This document shows, in pieces, positions 58,793 through 64,000 of a stretch of DNA of 64,000 nt. A program made the position numbers and the translations under genes. The stretch is from Polytrichum commune. Lineage: Eukaryota; Streptophyta; Polytrichopsida; Polytrichales; Polytrichaceae. The DNA is taken from contig OX485805.1 of assembly GCA_950295325.1 (NCBI GenBank), positions 22,801,501 through 22,865,500 of the forward strand, in the 5' to 3' direction. The number at the start of each line of letters is the position of its first letter. The first letter of the stretch is position 1. The notes under the pieces were generated by a model. It saw only the letters and a list, made by a program, of their open reading frames with translations, made no database searches and was not told the origin of the DNA.

Positions 58793-59512
58793 ATGGGTCA
58801 TGTTTTGGCTGCATTTAACTTAGTCATACTGTTCTTCGATGTGAACAAACCTACACAAGTACACTTTGCAAAAGTGGAGTGTAATGGCCAAACATTGAAA
58901 TCAGTCTATGCCAAGAACTGCAGGAGGTAAGTAATCCACCAACCTTATAATTGCTATATGCTTGTGGATGCATATTTTAAGTTGTACTGAATTTACTTAA
59001 TTATCTTCACATTCCAAGCAAGACACTCTTAATCTATAAGTTCATATGGTGTGAATCGAACAGTTCATAAGGATTGTGATGAGTTGATATTTGAGAGGCA
59101 AGGAGAATGCATCCTGCATTGGCACTCTACTACCACAAAACACGTGGAGGTATATATCAGATTACTCGCATATAATATTCTAATATTGGAAACTGGTATC
59201 GACTGAACAAGAGAACGAATGTACACAGATGTTGAAGATGTGTAATAGTGGTCACATAACAAGAAAACGAAAACTAAATTTATTGCCTCTGTGGTCTTGG
59301 CGACCAATCAGAAAAATGATCACACTTTCCGAACTGAAGTAGGTAGTGAACATCACAACCCACAAATGGGTGCTTTAAATCCACCTGCTCCTATCTCTCA
59401 GATTATTGTTGAAATGTCTGGCCATAGCTCAAGATTACAGAATCTACATTCCCACTCTTTTGTCGCTATGTCACAATTGCCGATTAGAATCTCAAGCTCC
59501 ATGAAGCGCTAA
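58793..59512 (+). other. Possible gene or gene relic for a small secreted protein
   Basis: A first exon-like segment at 58793-58926 starts with a hydrophobic, signal-peptide-like leader (MGHVLAAFNLVILFFDV), contains two cysteines (VECNGQTLK, KNCRR) and ends at a good donor (CAGGAG|GTAAGT). A second segment near 59060-59150 encodes HKDCDELIFERQGECILHWH. A third frame at 59291-59512 (73 residues) ends SQLPIRISSSMKR. The pieces do not join cleanly because the phase-compatible acceptors lead to stops. I do not recognise the family. It is either an intact gene I cannot splice or a decayed one. Confidence 0.25.
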
Positions 59513-60070
59513 ACTATCAAGCGATGTACAAGGGTATTAAGTAAAGAGGTATCAATACAAGAAGGTTCATGCAGGAAGGAAGGCTAAGACGAGATTCGTT
59601 ACATTTGCTATCTCCCATGTCACCCTTGGTAAGCATGTAATGTACTTGTGCAACTTGTCGACGAAAGGTCCACCTAAGTCACCATAGTTTTCCCTGGTCT
59701 AAATAATGTATCTGATTAGGCATACACTTTGGAAGAAAGATGGCCTCGTAATAAGCAGCTTGTGTGCCAAATGTACAAGCTTGGGGGGTTTCGCCAAACA
59801 CTAGCAGAATGAGTTAGGTCTCAAAAACTGGGCTAGAAACTAGAATAAAGACAGAAAGAAAGAAAGAAAAAGAAAAAAATAAACAGAGGGAGATTTTGAA
59901 TGATTGAAGCTCGCTGCCTTTGCATGTGATGCATCTCCTTTCACCTTCATGCTCGGCAAAAACAAATCGATTGATCTTGAATATTCCTATCCAAGGCGAC
60001 GTTACTGTTGATGAGAATCTTGTACAAGTAAACAAAAAACCAAGTTGAGATCCATTCATCCATGCCAAGC
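59513..60070. other. 3' flank of the MYB gene
   Basis: Downstream of the MYB stop codon on the minus strand; presumably contains its 3' UTR. An A/G-rich run at about 59850-59885 is low complexity. Confidence 0.4.
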
Positions 60071-62552
60071 TCAAGCCACACCCACACCGAGGAAATCTAT
60101 AAATTTTACAGAGGTGGCAGAATCATGAGGTTGGGATGAATGTGCGCCTTGATGATGATGATGATGATCGGTAGCATGAGTTTCTTCATATTGTTCAGAT
60201 GTTGCAGCATTCCACAAGGGAATCCCCAGCTTGAACAGCGAAGTCTCTTTGCAGGCCCTCTCGGAAGTTGTCAAGCACGGAAGGTCTCTGTGCGTGGGAT
60301 TGGCAGGGCTATGGTCGAAACTTGGCAACCTCTCATGGCTGGGCAGGGAGAAAATCCAATGTTGTGGAAGAGCGCTTCGCTTGTTGTTGCTGTTGTATAA
60401 GCTTCCGGGCTCCGAAGATGGTTGTGTGTACATGGCGCCTCTGTTGATGGCGATGGGTTCTGACACTGCACTATGGTTGCTCATCATAAGGTGGCCCTTG
60501 TCCCTGACCTCTCGGAAAGGTAGTCCTGGCAAAATTTCTGGTCGGGACCCTGCCCAATGATACAATGTCATCATCATCATCATCATCAGAAACCAAATTA
60601 ATCATCAACAGTTTGGGATATCCACTCTGAGCACACTGTGGTAACATGTGGTTGCATGTTTTGATGTTTGCAAAACACAACAATCTAGATGAAAACCCCA
60701 ATGATGTAATGTCATCATCATCATCATTATCAGAAAGGGTGGTTTAAACCCAAGGCCCGTTTCGGGATTACATAGAGTTTAGACCAGCTTGTAAGTGAAG
60801 CAACACTCTAACTCACGCCGGTAGCAATACCGAACTCTTCGTTTATATTTTTCTTTTCTTATTCATTTCAGCATCAGAACTAAAATATTCTACAGTTCGG
60901 AAAACTGACTTTGCCATGTTTCTATGTGTTCAAAACACAACAACCCAGATGAAAAACCCAATGATGCCATATCATTATCATCATCATCATCAGAACCAAT
61001 GTAATCGACAGTTTGGGATATCCACTCTGAGCCGACTGTGGTGGCATCTAGCTGCTTGTTTCGATGTGTGCAAAATTTTTACAACAACGCGTATGAAAAA
61101 CCACTGAGGAGGTCTCTGAAGCTGAAAGACTTGAGAATAGTTGGCATGGAAAGTTAAAGAAAAGGTACCTGCGATGATGGATGGGGTTGCATTTCGGAAG
61201 CTGTCAAAGCTCACAGGACTATTCTCTTCATGAATCTTAGCACCGAGTAATGAGAATCTCGGAATGGGCAGGCTAGAAACTTCGTGACACAGACTACCCA
61301 AGTCCGGAACTGGAGGCAGCAAATTTGGATGTGAAGTTGGTGGTGAGCCAATGCTGGGGACAGGGTTAGCCTCGATGGAGGATGATTCGGCACCCGTGAG
61401 AGCATATTTTTCTATCCACGCCGTGAGTGAGTTGTTGGAGGCGTTGTTGTTGTTGTGGTGGTTCGTGGCTCCATTCAAGCTCCGGTTCTTGCCGCGACGT
61501 GTTGTATGTGTCCCGGCCTGGGATTTGCTGCTGCGACGGCCGTGAGTGCGGGATCGCTCACGGAGCTTCCTCGCCATCACCACGTGCCAGTGGTTCTTGA
61601 CTGCGTTGTCTGTGCGGCCTGGGAAGAGACGAGCAATCATCGCCCACTTGTTTCCGTGGAACCGGTGGGCTGCCAGGAGCCTATCCTCCTCGTCTTCTGT
61701 GAACGGGCGTCGGTTGATGCGTGGGTCCAATTGATTAAACCAACGTAACCTGCAGCTCTTCCCTGGTACACATATCCCCCAAACCTTAAAATCATCAGGA
61801 ACGACGACGACGACGATGAACATTTTTCAACCAGTACCTTGAATCCCAATTGCAAGTTGCAACATGACTAAACCCTCTGAAATTCCCTAAGCTGACACTT
61901 TCTGAGCTACACACGAGCTTCGTACATAGAGATCTCTAGGTAACCACCTCCGATCATCTAGAAATCTCTTACCTGATCGGCCCTGGAGTTTTTCGGCAAT
62001 GAGGTTCCAATTCTGAGGCCCGTACTGGGACACGAGCTCCCTCAGCTTCTCATCCTCCGCGGGACGCCAGTGACCCCGCGGGCACAGCTTCGACTGCACT
62101 ACACCACCATCCCCGTCCTTCCCCCCCGCGTTATAATTATAAGTCTCCACATCCACATCCTCCTCGTTCGTGCTCTCCTTCATGTCGTCATGACGACGAT
62201 GATGATGATGTTCCACCACATCCATGTCTTCCTCATCTTCGTCACTGGAGAATTTGACCCCCGAGGAGCTCTCTACGGACCGCATTCGCCACGCCCTCTC
62301 GGTGTTGGCCGCCACACCGAGTGCTTGGAAGGGAATGTTGGTGTCCGACCCCGAATTCGAGGTCCTCTCGCCATCAGTGCTCACAGTCTCCAGGGACGAG
62401 AAGCACGAAGTTCGCATTCTTTTGGGTTCCGTTGATTCTTCGACGAAGGGAGGACATGTGATGATATGGAGACGTTGTGGCGATGATGATCTGCCCGCTC
62501 TGGACCAGCTCTCCCTCATCTCCCTCATCTCCCTACTCTCTTCCACCGCCAT
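60071..62552 (-). CDS. R2R3-MYB transcription factor, MYB52/54/105/117 type
   Basis: Three exons on the minus strand, 61973-62552, 61169-61762 and 60071-60549, with intron phases 1 and 1, giving 550 residues. The long acidic N-terminal region (about 150 residues, His run near [10 protein letters not shown]) precedes the R2 repeat ([39 protein letters not shown]) and the R3 repeat ([49 protein letters not shown]). As usual the first R3 tryptophan is replaced by Phe (F214). The last residues [11 protein letters not shown] match the C-terminal motif of Arabidopsis subgroup 21, whose members act in organ boundaries, axillary meristems and secondary walls. Intron 1 falls at the conserved GRSG|K site. 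Length is above the usual 250-400 because of the N-terminal extension. Intron 2 carries internal repeats. Function in this species is inferred from the clade. Confidence 0.92.
60560..61090. repeat. Staggered direct repeats in MYB intron 2
   Basis: CAGTTTGGGATATCCACTCT occurs at about 60609 and 61008, each after an ATC microsatellite. The stretch with AAAACACAACAA and CAGATGAAAA or TAGATGAAAA occurs at about 60670 and 60935. Three overlapping copies of a 100-170 bp unit therefore fill the intron. Confidence 0.75.
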
Positions 62553-64000
62553 TGTTGTTGCGGAGGATTTGATGGTACTTTAGCCCCTACGCTAATTCGC
62601 TGGGACGTTTTCTTTTAAGATTTGACAGAAGAGAGCAAGCATGTCCAATGACGGACAATAGCGTACCAACTTGGGGGAGAAAAAAATCCTTCCTTCCTCA
62701 CGATGCACGTGTTTCAACTTTCCAAAGCTCCACAGTGAATCTCACCCCGAGGATATATTACACACCTAGTACTACTGCGGAGGTTGTTGTACAGCTTGAA
62801 AGCTTCGCTCAGCTCGACGATTCCCTCCACGCCTGCAGGTGTAGTCTCATATACACATAAACTTTACCACCCACCTCAATTTTCTTGGTGGAATTGAATC
62901 CCGGACCCCAATGCACCAGCCTTGTCCCTCTTCTGCTGCTGCAGCAATCTGTACAAAATTCCGTTGCCGAAACACTAAAACTTGCGTCTGTCTGACTCAT
63001 CTGCTCACTCGAGCCCCATGCATTACACGCTTTACAAAGCTCCTATCTTTCTCGGGTACAACAATACACCAACGCTCGCACACTTGGTCGTGTTCGTACA
63101 GACGGGCTTCATGGCATTTTCAGCGTTGACGATTCCAAACTCCACAAGCTACAAAACTAACTGTCGGTCTGTCTGACTGTCCCATTGCCAAGTTCGCTTT
63201 CCACCGAGTCCGGCAGATCCCTTAACTTAACCCCCACCTCTCCCGTAAAATGCACAAGTATACAATGCACCAAACTTCGCATACCGATCAGAGCTTCTTC
63301 ACTGCAGAAGTTAGGTAACTCCTCCACCCACGCCTCCACTCAAGGATTCTATCCTGCTCTCCTCCTCGAACGCACCGAATTCCACACACCGCCTTTCCCT
63401 ACATCGCCACCACAATGTTCCAGCCCCACGGTCGCCCTCCGCCCTCCCAATACCCCATCACTGACCTGAATACACCACTCCACTCTCTCCCTGCACAGCA
63501 ACTAGCCTCAGAAACCCCCCACCGACCTCCAGACATGAGGGAGTAGGAAAAGCAAACCTACACTTCAAGGCCTCTTCTTCTTCGCCCGAGACTCACTGTT
63601 GCAATTTCCTGCAGCAAACCAACTTTCTCCTCAACTTCTGCTCTAAGTAGGTGGGTGCCTGCACAGTTTTCTTCTGGTTTTCGGAACAGAATATGGTAAG
63701 TGCATGAGACGACTCTATGGATTGAGAGTGCAGCGGGATTTTGGATTATAAAAAATCATGATCTTTATGTATTGGGAAGCACCGTGGTCTGGGATTGTTC
63801 CACAAAACTAAGCCGGCCCTTCACCCGTGCATACTCGTGGATCTTTTGAAGTCATACACAGTGAAGGGCTGTCGATCCCTCTTCACAGTGAGGGAATTTT
63901 TTTTTGAATCTGTGGATCCTTGAATTTCAAAGTATCCAGTGCGCAGAAGAAATGGGTGAGGTTTCACTGTCCAATATGATGTGGGAGGAGCTGTCGACAC
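62553..64000. promoter_or_regulatory. MYB upstream region, no further gene recognised
   Basis: The MYB promoter and leader lie here on the minus strand. No coding frame with family content is seen to the window end. A plus-strand string near 63694 (ATG|GTAAGT) could be the first exon end of a following gene, but this cannot be tested within the window. Confidence 0.35.

Overview
The window is nuclear DNA of a land plant. The reasons are multi-exon genes with GT-AG introns, an R2R3-MYB gene with the plant-specific layout, a DUF1995/LPA3-type photosystem II assembly gene, and a dense mix of plant-type transposable elements (PIF/Harbinger, Mutator-like and TA-target MITEs, an L1 LINE, a SINE family). 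There is no rRNA, convincing tRNA, CRISPR array or prokaryotic operon. I cannot fix the lineage from sequence alone; a seed-free plant (bryophyte, lycophyte or fern) is plausible but this is weak inference.

Layout. 1-10.5 kb is a transposon graveyard: several MITEs, an inverted pair of unknown repeats, a Tigger-like transposase wreck hit twice by one SINE family, a hAT-like remnant and a pogo/CENPB-type DDE remnant. 10.5-37 kb is the gene island: CWC27 (spliceosomal cyclophilin, +), an LPA3-like DUF1995 gene (-), a ZCCHC10-like zinc-knuckle/RS-type gene (-) with a 5'-UTR intron, an organellar Obg GTPase (+), and a PTP1-type protein tyrosine phosphatase (-). CWC27 and LPA3 converge, and so do Obg and PTP1. 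37-46 kb is intergenic with a long, almost perfect hairpin (candidate young MIRNA or hpRNA locus), a Mutator-like MITE with arrays of GTGAGCG-type heptamers, and a complete 3.2-kb Harbinger element carrying both expected genes. 46.9-58.6 kb is one L1-type LINE split by a 6.47-kb DNA transposon. That transposon has matching termini, an 8-9 bp target duplication and a ~1,400-residue transposase-like ORF that I cannot assign to a named superfamily; it is my main candidate for an undescribed system. 60-62.6 kb holds a three-exon R2R3-MYB gene (-) of the MYB52/54/105/117 type.

The host genes do not form a pathway: two act in RNA processing (CWC27, probably ZCCHC10), two in organelles (LPA3-like, Obg), one in phosphotyrosine signalling and one in transcription. 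Exon structures were assembled by hand from splice signals and reading-frame continuity; the 5' ends of the Obg and PTP1 genes remain uncertain.
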